NCBI GenBank assembly: GCA_003650975.1
Contig: QMSU01000075.1
Coordinates: 1-5,891, forward strand
Direction of reading: 5' to 3'
DNA from: Thermoplasmata archaeon
Lineage (GTDB): Archaea; Thermoplasmatota; E2; UBA202; JdFR-43
DNA length: 5,891 bases
A program made the translations under genes and the position numbers. Positions 1 through 5,835 of this stretch are shown here, in pieces; position 1 is the first letter of the stretch; each line of letters opens with the position of its first letter. Under the pieces are notes generated by a model. It was not told where the DNA came from, made no database searches, and saw nothing but the letters and a program-made list of their open reading frames with translations.

Positions 1-561
1 AGTGTCATCTCCCCAGTAGAATGATACATCCATGGGGTCTCCCTCAGGATCGGATACGTAGCAACTGAGAGTGGTATGAATGCTCACGTCAACACTGCCG
101 TTGGCGGGATTCGGGTTGGTCGGCTCGTTTGGTGGATAGTTCGGTGGTTTCACAACATGCAGGTCAAACTGCAGGTAATCGGGAAGTGGAGTAGGTGCGG
201 TGGTGGTGTTGCTGCCACTCCAGCCTGCAAAGTCGCCCGTGTAGTTTCCTGTAATGGTGAGAGTATCTCCAGGATATATCTCTATTCCAGGTGGATCAGT
301 GTCCGAAAATGATACCTGGTAGAATCCGCTGGATGTCGTAGTATACTTGGATATGCCTGTACTGGTATCAGTTACATTTACCTCGAGTCCATCCACAAGA
401 TAGCCGTCGTCATCATATACATAGCCGTATATTGTAACAACTAGTCGTCCTTCAGCCGCAGACGTCCCAACAAACATTTGAGAACCAACTGCAGCTACTA
501 TCATCACTATAGCAACATATAGGCTTATCAAAGCCTTAGCCTTTTCGCTTTTTCCATTCAT
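1..561 (-). CDS. Secreted beta-domain protein, N-terminal part (truncated by window edge)
   Basis: An uninterrupted reading frame of 187 codons starts with ATG at 561 and is still open at base 1, so only the N-terminus is present. Residues 1-7 are polar and basic (MNGKSEK). Residues about 8-31 are a hydrophobic, Ala/Val/Ile-rich segment ending near TSAAEG, which looks like a signal peptide. Residues about 33-110 (LVVTIYGYVYDDDGYLVDG, then a T-S-S-G-F-Y-Q motif) resemble a carboxypeptidase-regulatory/transthyretin-like beta-sandwich. After a Pro-rich linker (KPPNYPPNEPTNPNPANGS), residues about 145-187 resemble the N-terminal part of a fibronectin/Ig-like repeat of the 'NP.NG...V.....L.C.VSDPEGDPM.V.F.WGD' type. 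The start is supported by a GGAGG Shine-Dalgarno at 569-573, seven bases upstream, and by a TATA box at 595-602. No catalytic domain is visible in this part. A secreted or surface role is inferred; the specific function is unknown. Confidence 0.85.
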   Translation of the reverse strand, partial: MNGKSEKAKALISLYVAIVMIVAAVGSQMFVGTSAAEGRLVVTIYGYVYDDDGYLVDGLEVNVTDTSTGISKYTTTSSGFYQVSFSDTDPPGIEIYPGDTLTITGNYTGDFAGWSGSNTTTAPTPLPDYLQFDLHVVKPPNYPPNEPTNPNPANGSVDVSIHTTLSCYVSDPEGDPMDVSFYWGDDT

Positions 562-594
562 TGTTCTGCCTCCATCTATGTATAGAAAAATCAG

Positions 595-602
595 TATATA
601 AA
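595..602 (-). promoter_or_regulatory. Archaeal TATA box for the 1-561 gene
   Basis: On the minus strand this reads TTTATATA within CTTTTATATACTG, a close match to the archaeal TATA box. With the usual spacing of about 26 bases from box centre to transcription start, transcription would begin near 572. The leader would then be about 10 bases, just enough for the GGAGG ribosome binding site at 569-573. The gene therefore probably has its own promoter rather than depending on read-through from the gene at 684-2303. Confidence 0.7.
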
Positions 603-621
603 AGCTTCGATGTCATGTGGG

Positions 622-646
622 AAAAAGAAGGGGCATATCGTGCCCC
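622..646 (-). terminator. Hairpin plus T-tract terminator after the thioredoxin-fold gene
   Basis: On the minus strand, a perfect 6-bp stem GGGGCA/TGCCCC (641-646 with 630-635) encloses a 5-base loop and is followed at once by TTCTTTTT (622-629). It begins 37 bases after the TAA stop at 684-686. It lies before the TATA box of the next minus-strand gene, so it fits a transcription terminator separating two units. Archaea generally terminate at T-tracts, so the T-rich stretch may matter more than the stem. Confidence 0.6.
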
Positions 647-683
647 ATTTGTCCTCCATAGCCGTGTATCACTGGTCCGCAGA

Positions 684-2303
684 TTATCCTTCGCCGTTCC
701 ACACGCTGCCCGAGGTGACCTTCACAAACACTCCCATGCCGCAGTCAACGGTGAAGTCCCAGGGCGAACCCGGCGGGGTGATCCCCACCAGAAATGTGGT
801 ATAGGAGCTTGTTGCCGCATTCCACTGCGCGAGCATGGTGCAGCTGGCGATGGCTCCTCCCAGTGAGGAGGCATTGGTGGGAGAGGTATGCCACCAGCCG
901 ATGGTGTTCCATCCCGGATACAGCGTGATACTCACGTTTTCGAGCGGTACACCGCTGACGGTAAAGGAGGTATCACCGGTGACCTTCACGTAGTAGCTGA
1001 TTCCATCCCCTATGGCAAAATCCCACTGGGAACCTGGCGGAGTGACATTCACAATGAAGGTACTATAGCTGCCAGTTGATGCATTCCAGTGGGCAATCAT
1101 GGTGCATCCGGGAATGAGTGCGGCAAGGGATGATGCGGTGTAGCTGTTCTGCACCGGTATGGTGATGAGATTCCATCCGGTGAAGAGAGAGAAGTTCTGC
1201 TGCAACAGTATCTGGAAGGTCTGTGGAGTGGAAACGTTGGTGTTGCCATTGATGTCGCTTGCCCATATGAAAAAGGAGTGTGTTCCCACCGTGCCATAGG
1301 TGGTGTTGTAGTAGTAGGTGTCGGTACCGGCGATGTTGCTCATGGTCTGATTTACCACACCACGGTCGGGTGTGGTGATCACGGCGTTCACCGCGCCCAC
1401 ACCGCTGTCATCGGTGACCGTTGCGGTGATGTTGACGTATCCATGCTGTATCTGGACCGATGGTGTTGCCTGCACACCGGAGATCTCCGGAGGATTAAAT
1501 TCGCTGGAAGGAAATGCCGCCACCGTCTCGTCCACATAGTATGCCCAGAACGGTTCATAATTTCCATCCCCATTGGCATCATTCGGATCAGAATACGCCT
1601 GATGGGGCGTATCATCAAACACGGCAAGAATCACCTGAATATTATCTGAAGTGATGCCGGGGTATCCTGCCGCTGCGCCATTCCATACGGTGCTGTTCAC
1701 ATGGGTCCCTCCTGTGGGTATGGAGAGATCGTAATCAAATACAAAATCCAGAAATGCATGATAATAGGGGTTTCCATCGTGATCGTTCCACAACGTTGAC
1801 TCCAGTTCCAGAATGTATACTCTCAGATGCCCGGTGTAGGTGGTGGCTTCATTGTTGGTGACGCTGAGACTCACGCCCACCTGAGCACCCCCGAGCCATC
1901 CCACATTCAACGTGGCATCAAGATCGGCCACCGTGCGGGCACCCGCAGAATTCAGATACGAGACAAATGTGCCCTGGTTGGTGCCGGGGTACACATGATA
2001 ACCCCCATCCCAGTAGGAGGTGGGAACCCAGTAGAGATTATAGTCACCGTTCATGTGTGTGCTGGCAACACTGTTCTTATCAACAACCATCTCGCAGTAT
2101 TCAAAATCATAGTTGCCACCGCTGTAAATGCTGTGCCATGCAGTGTTGGATGCGGGACATGAAGGACACCATGTGGCGGTGCCCACTTCCACAAGAACCG
2201 TATGGGTATAATCCCTCGGTGCTGTATCTTTTTCTGCATCATTGAGTACAGGTACAGAAACGACAACTAGCGCTACAATAATCAGGGCTGCGTATTTTTT
2301 CAT
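684..2303 (-). CDS. Secreted thioredoxin-fold protein with Ig-like domain and C-terminal twin-repeat module
   Basis: This frame encodes 539 residues from the chosen ATG. Residues 1-20 (MKKYAALIIVALVVVSVPVL) form a signal peptide or N-terminal anchor. Residues about 30-125 are a thioredoxin-like domain: VLVEVGTATWCPSCP carries the C46-P-S-C49 redox motif, and V93-P94-T95 fits the cis-proline loop. Residues about 126-265 form a beta-rich domain with an acidic loop (D242-A-N-G-D-G-N-Y-E250) that may bind calcium. Residues 270-366 are an Ig-like domain (NPPEISGV...ATVTDDSGV). Residues 371-539 are two related repeats ending in SVWNGEG. Longer starts exist in frame (GTG at 2327, ATG at 2315, ATG at 2306). 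The ATG at 2303 was chosen because GGTGA at 2309-2313 lies five bases upstream. The likely role is extracellular thiol-disulfide exchange. The CPSC motif supports this, but substrate and direction (oxidase, reductase or isomerase) are unknown. A terminator follows, and a divergent promoter region lies upstream. Confidence 0.88.
   Translation of the reverse strand: MKKYAALIIVALVVVSVPVLNDAEKDTAPRDYTHTVLVEVGTATWCPSCPASNTAWHSIYSGGNYDFEYCEMVVDKNSVASTHMNGDYNLYWVPTSYWDGGYHVYPGTNQGTFVSYLNSAGARTVADLDATLNVGWLGGAQVGVSLSVTNNEATTYTGHLRVYILELESTLWNDHDGNPYYHAFLDFVFDYDLSIPTGGTHVNSTVWNGAAAGYPGITSDNIQVILAVFDDTPHQAYSDPNDANGDGNYEPFWAYYVDETVAAFPSSEFNPPEISGVQATPSVQIQHGYVNITATVTDDSGVGAVNAVITTPDRGVVNQTMSNIAGTDTYYYNTTYGTVGTHSFFIWASDINGNTNVSTPQTFQILLQQNFSLFTGWNLITIPVQNSYTASSLAALIPGCTMIAHWNASTGSYSTFIVNVTPPGSQWDFAIGDGISYYVKVTGDTSFTVSGVPLENVSITLYPGWNTIGWWHTSPTNASSLGGAIASCTMLAQWNAATSSYTTFLVGITPPGSPWDFTVDCGMGVFVKVTSGSVWNGEG
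687..1193 (-). repeat. C-terminal twin-repeat module of the thioredoxin-fold protein
   Basis: Two tandem protein repeats of about 85 residues lie at 942-1193 (repeat A, residues 371-454) and 687-941 (repeat B, residues 455-539). Shared positions include GWN.I at the start, a single cysteine followed by T-M-(I/L)-A-x-W-N-A, S-Y-x-T-F-(I/L)-V, T-P-P-G-S, a W-D-F, and a closing (Y/F)VKV. Repeat B ends in SVWNGEG directly before the stop. The same module ends the protein encoded at 3656-5824. The 'GWNLITIP' opening resembles a motif seen in various secreted prokaryotic proteins, but I cannot assign a named family. Confidence 0.85.
745..843 (-). repeat. Near-identical direct DNA repeat, copy 1
   Basis: These 99 bases match 3717-3815 in the same orientation with 3 mismatches. 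They encode a 32-residue stretch (CTMLAQWNAATSSYTTF to PGSPWDFTV) of repeat B that is identical in both proteins. A second identical block of 36 bases pairs 891-926 with 3863-3898. The DNA identity exceeds what protein constraint alone would keep at third codon positions. Confidence 0.9.
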
Positions 2304-2308
2304 CATAT

Positions 2309-2313
2309 TCACC
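2309..2313 (-). promoter_or_regulatory. Shine-Dalgarno that selects the 2303 start
   Basis: On the minus strand GGTGA lies five bases before the ATG at 2303 and only two before the ATG at 2306. The first spacing is the more usual one, so translation probably begins MKKYAAL. The farther GTG at 2327 and ATG at 2315 have no comparable site ahead of them. Confidence 0.5.
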
Positions 2314-2333
2314 ATATGCAAATGCACGCACCA

Positions 2334-2362
2334 TTAATTAATTTAACGATGGTTAAATTTAA
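2334..2362. promoter_or_regulatory. Divergent promoter region with AT-rich TATA candidates
   Basis: The 77-base gap between the divergent starts at 2303 and 2381 contains two AT-only blocks: TTAATTAATTTAA at 2334-2346 and the palindrome TTAAATTTAA at 2353-2362. Placing the first block's centre (about 2340) 26 bases from a start site predicts transcription starts near 2366 (plus) and 2314 (minus). Each of these falls at the edge of the corresponding Shine-Dalgarno. One TATA element could therefore serve both directions. Neither block is a textbook TTTATATA box, so the exact assignment is uncertain. Confidence 0.5.
2340..2359. repeat. Perfect inverted repeat, candidate operator
   Basis: The arms AATTTAAC (2340-2347) and GTTAAATT (2352-2359) are perfect reverse complements separated by GATG. 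The 20-bp span overlaps both AT-rich TATA candidates, which suits binding by a dimeric regulator that would control both divergent genes. Inverted repeats arise more easily by chance in AT-rich DNA, so the operator role is inferred. Confidence 0.45.
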
Positions 2363-2380
2363 TAATGAGGGAATATTACA

Positions 2381-3649
2381 ATGAATATGGCGGAAAGAAA
2401 AAAGGTTATGAGTGTTCTTTTTGCGATCATGATAGCGGTGATAGTCATTCCCTCAGTGAGCATGGGCCTGGACGATACCACTCCACCCACCATTTCCAAT
2501 GTACACTGGCAGCCGCAATACCCAAACGATGAAAGCGGCATCATCATCTCTGCCACCGTGACAGATGCCAGCGGTGTCGCTTCGGTAAAACTGTTCTACT
2601 GTTATCAGGGAGGCTGCCATCCTCCACTCACCATGCAGGGGAGCGGCAGCACCTACTCAAAGAGAATAGGACCCTTTGACGAGGGACTGCTCGAATTCTA
2701 TATCTCTGCAACGGATACCGTGGGAAACGAGGGCTCAACCGGAGAGTATTCCATATTCATTGACGGCACAAATCCAAACGTGGAAGTAACCTTCCCCAAT
2801 GGGGGTGAATACCTCTCTGGCGAGACAACACTTACATGGTACCTCAACGATAACAACGACCCATCCCCTGATGTGACAATCCATTATAGCAGCGACGGCG
2901 GCACCACATGGGAACTGGTTGATGAAGTTTCCGGGGGAACTTCGTATCTTTGGAATACCTCCTCCCTGGAAGATGGCCAGAACTACCTTATCAAAATCAC
3001 GGCGGAGGACAGAGCAGGAAATACCGCTGCGGATGAGAGCAACGCTCCCTTTACCGTGGACAACACGCCTCCTACCACAAACATTATATTCGATGGCGAA
3101 AAGAATGGGGAATGGTTTGTGAGCAACGTCACCGTAAGTTTCAGTGCGATGGATACCGCCTCCGGGGTGAATATCACCAGATACCGCATGGATAATGGCA
3201 CCTGGCAGCACTATACCGATCCCTTTGTGATTTCCACAGATGGGGAACATACCATCTCATACTACTCCATTGATAATGCGGGAAATGAAGAAAATGAACA
3301 CACCGCATCACTTCACATCAATAAAAATGCGCCGACCCTGGTGGTTAATACACCGCAGAAGGGATATGTATACATTGCGGGAAGACCGGTGATGAAGACT
3401 CTGCTGGGAACCACCACCATCATAGTGGGAGCGATTACCATCGAGGCTGCAGTTACTGATGAAGTCTCTGGGGTGAATAAAACCGAGTTTTATGTAAACG
3501 GTGTGCTGAAGCATACCGCATATGCACCTCCCTATGAATGGCTGTGGGAGGAAAGGGCACTGTTCCTCAATGCAATTAAGGTCATTGCGTATAACAACGC
3601 AGGCAACACCGCAGTTGCAGAGGTGCGGGTGATTGCTTTTATATTATAG
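2381..3649 (+). CDS. Secreted protein of four Ig-like domains
   Basis: This frame encodes 422 residues. The ATG at 2381 is preceded by GAGGG at 2367-2371 with nine bases of spacing; a second in-frame ATG lies at 2387. Residues about 1-29 are a signal peptide (basic MNMAERKK, then a hydrophobic core ending near VSMG). Ig-like domain 1 is about 33-128 (TPPTISNV...ATVTDASGV) and contains a C74/C79 pair. Domain 2 is about 131-227 (FPNGGEYLSGETTLTW). Domain 3 is about 229-315; its NGEWF, DTASGVNITRYRMDNGTW, H-T-I-S-Y-Y-S-I-D-N-A-G-N-E pattern is typical of OmpL47/chitobiase-like beta domains. Domain 4 is about 317-422 (KGYVYIAGR, SGVNKTEFYVNGV, PPYEWLW), a bacterial/archaeal Ig type often found at the C-terminus of surface proteins. 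No enzyme motif, C-terminal membrane anchor or GWN module is present. A structural, adhesive or binding role at the cell surface is inferred. It is divergent from the thioredoxin-fold gene and convergent with the peptidase gene. Confidence 0.88.
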   Translation: MNMAERKKVMSVLFAIMIAVIVIPSVSMGLDDTTPPTISNVHWQPQYPNDESGIIISATVTDASGVASVKLFYCYQGGCHPPLTMQGSGSTYSKRIGPFDEGLLEFYISATDTVGNEGSTGEYSIFIDGTNPNVEVTFPNGGEYLSGETTLTWYLNDNNDPSPDVTIHYSSDGGTTWELVDEVSGGTSYLWNTSSLEDGQNYLIKITAEDRAGNTAADESNAPFTVDNTPPTTNIIFDGEKNGEWFVSNVTVSFSAMDTASGVNITRYRMDNGTWQHYTDPFVISTDGEHTISYYSIDNAGNEENEHTASLHINKNAPTLVVNTPQKGYVYIAGRPVMKTLLGTTTIIVGAITIEAAVTDEVSGVNKTEFYVNGVLKHTAYAPPYEWLWEERALFLNAIKVIAYNNAGNTAVAEVRVIAFIL

Positions 3650-3655
3650 GATACC

Positions 3656-5824
3656 CTATCCTTCCCCGTGCCACACGCTGCCCGAGGTGACCTTTACGAA
3701 GAAGCCCATACCCCGCTCAACGGTGAAGTCCCAGGGTGAACCCGGCGGGGTGATGCCCACCAGAAATGTGGTATAGGAGCTTGTTGCCGCATTCCACTGC
3801 GCAAGCATGGTGCAGTTGGTGATGTTTCCTGCAAGCGATGAGGCGGTGGTGGGTACGGCACTCCACCAGCCGATGGTGTTCCATCCCGGATACAGCGTCA
3901 CATTGACACTATCCAGAGGAGTGCCATTGGTTATCACCAGATGGGTGTCACCGGCCACCTTCACATAGTAGCCTACACCATCGGCGATGTCAAAGTCATA
4001 CGGTGAACCGGGCGGGGTGACACCCACAATGAAGGTTTTGTAGGTGCCGCTTGCCGCATTCCACCAGGCAATCATCTCGCATCCAGGAATGAGTGCGGCG
4101 AGGTCCGATGCAGTGTAATTGTTCTCAGCGGGAATGGTGATGAGATTCCAGCCGGAGTAGAGCGTGTAGTTCAGTGAAACCGTGGGTTCCACCACGTTCA
4201 CCTTTATTACCGGGCTGTACCACCAGGTATGCCCTTCTATCACCTCATTGCCGTCCGTGCCGTTTATCATTTCGAAATAGGAACCATTCACCCGTTCCTT
4301 TACCAGTCGCAGGTAGGAATGATTGGTACCATACTCAGAAGGAGCCAGCGTGGTGTTGTATATCTGATCCACCTGAGCCTTTGCCACAAAATAATATGTA
4401 CCGGGTGTGTTGATGGTGATATTCTCGACATACACAGTGCCATCTATTACGCCATTGCTTGCATTATCCCATCCGGTGCCGCCCACGTACTCGCCTGCGT
4501 GCTCGTCATGGTCGGGGGTGGAATACTGGGAATGGTTGATAATGTCTGGATGGGTTCCCCACTGGATACTGGTGTGGTCCACCACCAGGCAGCCATTCAC
4601 CTGCCATTTGAGTGTGACATTTTCCCCCACGTTGATGGTGGTATTGTGTTCAGTTGTTCCCTCCATCCATTGCACATATGGCTGTGCAATATCAATCTGA
4701 TGAAGAATGAATCGCCGCATCTCCATGCCATATCCGGGAACGGTATCATTACCGAAGTCGGATTCAGGCGGATTTTTGGTATATGACATTTCAGGTGATA
4801 TCCAGAGGATGCCCGCTCCGGGATAGTTTCCGAACGTTTCATCCTCCACATAGGGGTCCTCCACCGGATTTTGAACGACGTCAGCGCCGTATGCCCATGG
4901 GGCTATTCCTCCGTACACCGAATACCATATGAGTTCCCCAATGGTTCCCACGTTATTTTCATTGAAATATCCATCACCGACGAGATTGCCAATGAATGCT
5001 CCGCATCTGAGTGCCTCCGCATCGTAGAAATAAAAATCAGGCGGGGCGCTGTTGTACGTCTCCCCGCTTATCGGGCTCGTCCCTGTAATCGAATAATGGG
5101 TATCAGCCCATGGATAGAGGAGCATTCGCGTCCCTCCATGAATATCGCAACCTACCCTGATTGCATGATTGTCCACAAAGAGCCGCAGTGTTTTCCCGTT
5201 GACACTCGCCCAGATGCCGCCTGTGGGACTTCCCGGACCGTCATAATCTGCCTCACGGTTCAAATCCCAGCCATTGCCATCGTACCGCTGGACATAGTCA
5301 AATCCATAGGGATTGTGACACACCTCAAAATAGATTTCCCGGTGGTCAAGGAGCCACCGCAGCCATTCCCGTTGCGGGTTGTCATATGCGGGGTCAAATG
5401 CATACCTCATCATCCAGTCTGCAAACCAGTACAGGCCAATAGTGCCAACGGTTTCGTCTCCATGAGGTCCGCCCAGAAAAAGTACCTCCGGTTTGTGGAA
5501 GCCGAGAGATTCGTTGGTAATCCGCACATAGTATGCATCGTATCCGCCGGTGATGGTGCCCGTTCCATACATTTCATTTGCCTTGAACACCTCAATATAA
5601 TTCGGGTACTGGCTTTCCAGTGTCTGGTACCATGAAACCAGTTCGCTGTAGCTATTGGGTTTATAGTACCACCCGCTGTAACGGTGACTGTTGTAAATCT
5701 CCCGTGTTTTTGCAAGCGTATCGCTTACGTTGTCATCCGCACTGATGGGAGGGAGGAAAATGGTTCCAACCGTGCTCATCAGGAGGAGAACGGCCATTCC
5801 ATATACCACAATCTTTCGTCTCAT
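3656..5824 (-). CDS. Secreted M14-family zinc carboxypeptidase with Ig-like domain and C-terminal twin-repeat module
   Basis: This frame encodes 722 residues. The ATG at 5824 follows GAGGTGA (5829-5835) with four bases of spacing. Residues 1-29 are a signal peptide (MRRKIVVYGMAVLLLMS to PPISA). Residues about 55-385 are an M14 peptidase domain: H121-G-D-E124 supplies two zinc ligands and H229 in CDIHGG the third. N171-P-Y-G, R180-Y and D187-L-N-R190 match the substrate-carboxylate-binding region, and E345 in SPEMSY fits the catalytic glutamate. All key residues are present, so it should be an active metallocarboxypeptidase that trims C-terminal residues from extracellular peptides; its side-chain preference cannot be read. 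Residues about 386-545 form a beta/Ig-like region dense in N-x-S/T sequons. Residues 551-722 are the same two-repeat module as in the thioredoxin-fold protein, ending SVWHGEG. M14 domains are usually about 300 residues, so more than half of the protein is accessory. No clear TATA box is visible in the 67 bases upstream. Confidence 0.92.
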   Translation of the reverse strand: MRRKIVVYGMAVLLLMSTVGTIFLPPISADDNVSDTLAKTREIYNSHRYSGWYYKPNSYSELVSWYQTLESQYPNYIEVFKANEMYGTGTITGGYDAYYVRITNESLGFHKPEVLFLGGPHGDETVGTIGLYWFADWMMRYAFDPAYDNPQREWLRWLLDHREIYFEVCHNPYGFDYVQRYDGNGWDLNREADYDGPGSPTGGIWASVNGKTLRLFVDNHAIRVGCDIHGGTRMLLYPWADTHYSITGTSPISGETYNSAPPDFYFYDAEALRCGAFIGNLVGDGYFNENNVGTIGELIWYSVYGGIAPWAYGADVVQNPVEDPYVEDETFGNYPGAGILWISPEMSYTKNPPESDFGNDTVPGYGMEMRRFILHQIDIAQPYVQWMEGTTEHNTTINVGENVTLKWQVNGCLVVDHTSIQWGTHPDIINHSQYSTPDHDEHAGEYVGGTGWDNASNGVIDGTVYVENITINTPGTYYFVAKAQVDQIYNTTLAPSEYGTNHSYLRLVKERVNGSYFEMINGTDGNEVIEGHTWWYSPVIKVNVVEPTVSLNYTLYSGWNLITIPAENNYTASDLAALIPGCEMIAWWNAASGTYKTFIVGVTPPGSPYDFDIADGVGYYVKVAGDTHLVITNGTPLDSVNVTLYPGWNTIGWWSAVPTTASSLAGNITNCTMLAQWNAATSSYTTFLVGITPPGSPWDFTVERGMGFFVKVTSGSVWHGEG
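3659..4174 (-). repeat. C-terminal twin-repeat module of the M14 peptidase
   Basis: Repeat A is at 3914-4174 (residues 551-637) and repeat B at 3659-3913 (residues 638-722). Repeat B matches repeat B of the thioredoxin-fold protein at about 69 of 85 residues by hand alignment without gaps. Each repeat has one cysteine (C582, C671) at the same place before (E/T)-M-(I/L)-A. The protein ends with SVWHGEG immediately before the TAG stop. Confidence 0.85.
3717..3815 (-). repeat. Near-identical direct DNA repeat, copy 2
   Basis: This is the partner of 745-843 (96 of 99 bases identical, same orientation, about 3.0 kb apart). A further 36-base identical block at 3863-3898 pairs with 891-926. Recombination between the copies would delete the Ig-domain gene and fuse the peptidase to the last repeat of its neighbour. 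Confidence 0.9.
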
Positions 5825-5828
5825 GCTT

Positions 5829-5835
5829 TCACCTC
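5829..5835 (-). promoter_or_regulatory. Strong Shine-Dalgarno of the M14 peptidase gene
   Basis: On the minus strand this reads GAGGTGA, a perfect complement to the anti-Shine-Dalgarno found at many archaeal 16S rRNA ends, four bases before the ATG at 5824. It fixes the start and suggests efficient leadered translation. Confidence 0.75.

Noticed and set aside
562..683. Possible small gene or RNA in the gap between the two left-hand minus-strand genes
   Set aside because: The gap is explained by the terminator hairpin (622-646) and the TATA box with its ribosome binding site. No further conserved structure or credible short frame was seen.
2304..2327. Longer N-terminus of the thioredoxin-fold protein starting at GTG 2327 or ATG 2315
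   Set aside because: These would add residues ahead of a well-formed signal peptide, lack a Shine-Dalgarno, and leave less room for the divergent promoter. They cannot be fully excluded.
2735..3250. 171-codon open frame on the minus strand opposite the Ig-domain gene
   Set aside because: It is antisense to clear Ig-like domains 2 and 3 and shows no family motif or start signal.
687..4174. Mobile element or CRISPR-like array as an explanation for the repeated DNA
   Set aside because: The repeats are in-frame coding modules of about 255 bp inside two genes. There are no transposase motifs, terminal inverted repeats, target duplications or regularly spaced short repeats.
4871..5635. 254-codon open frame on the plus strand opposite the M14 peptidase gene
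   Set aside because: It lies wholly antisense to the conserved peptidase domain, has no recognisable domain or good ribosome binding site, and its cysteine- and isoleucine-rich composition is that of a shadow frame.
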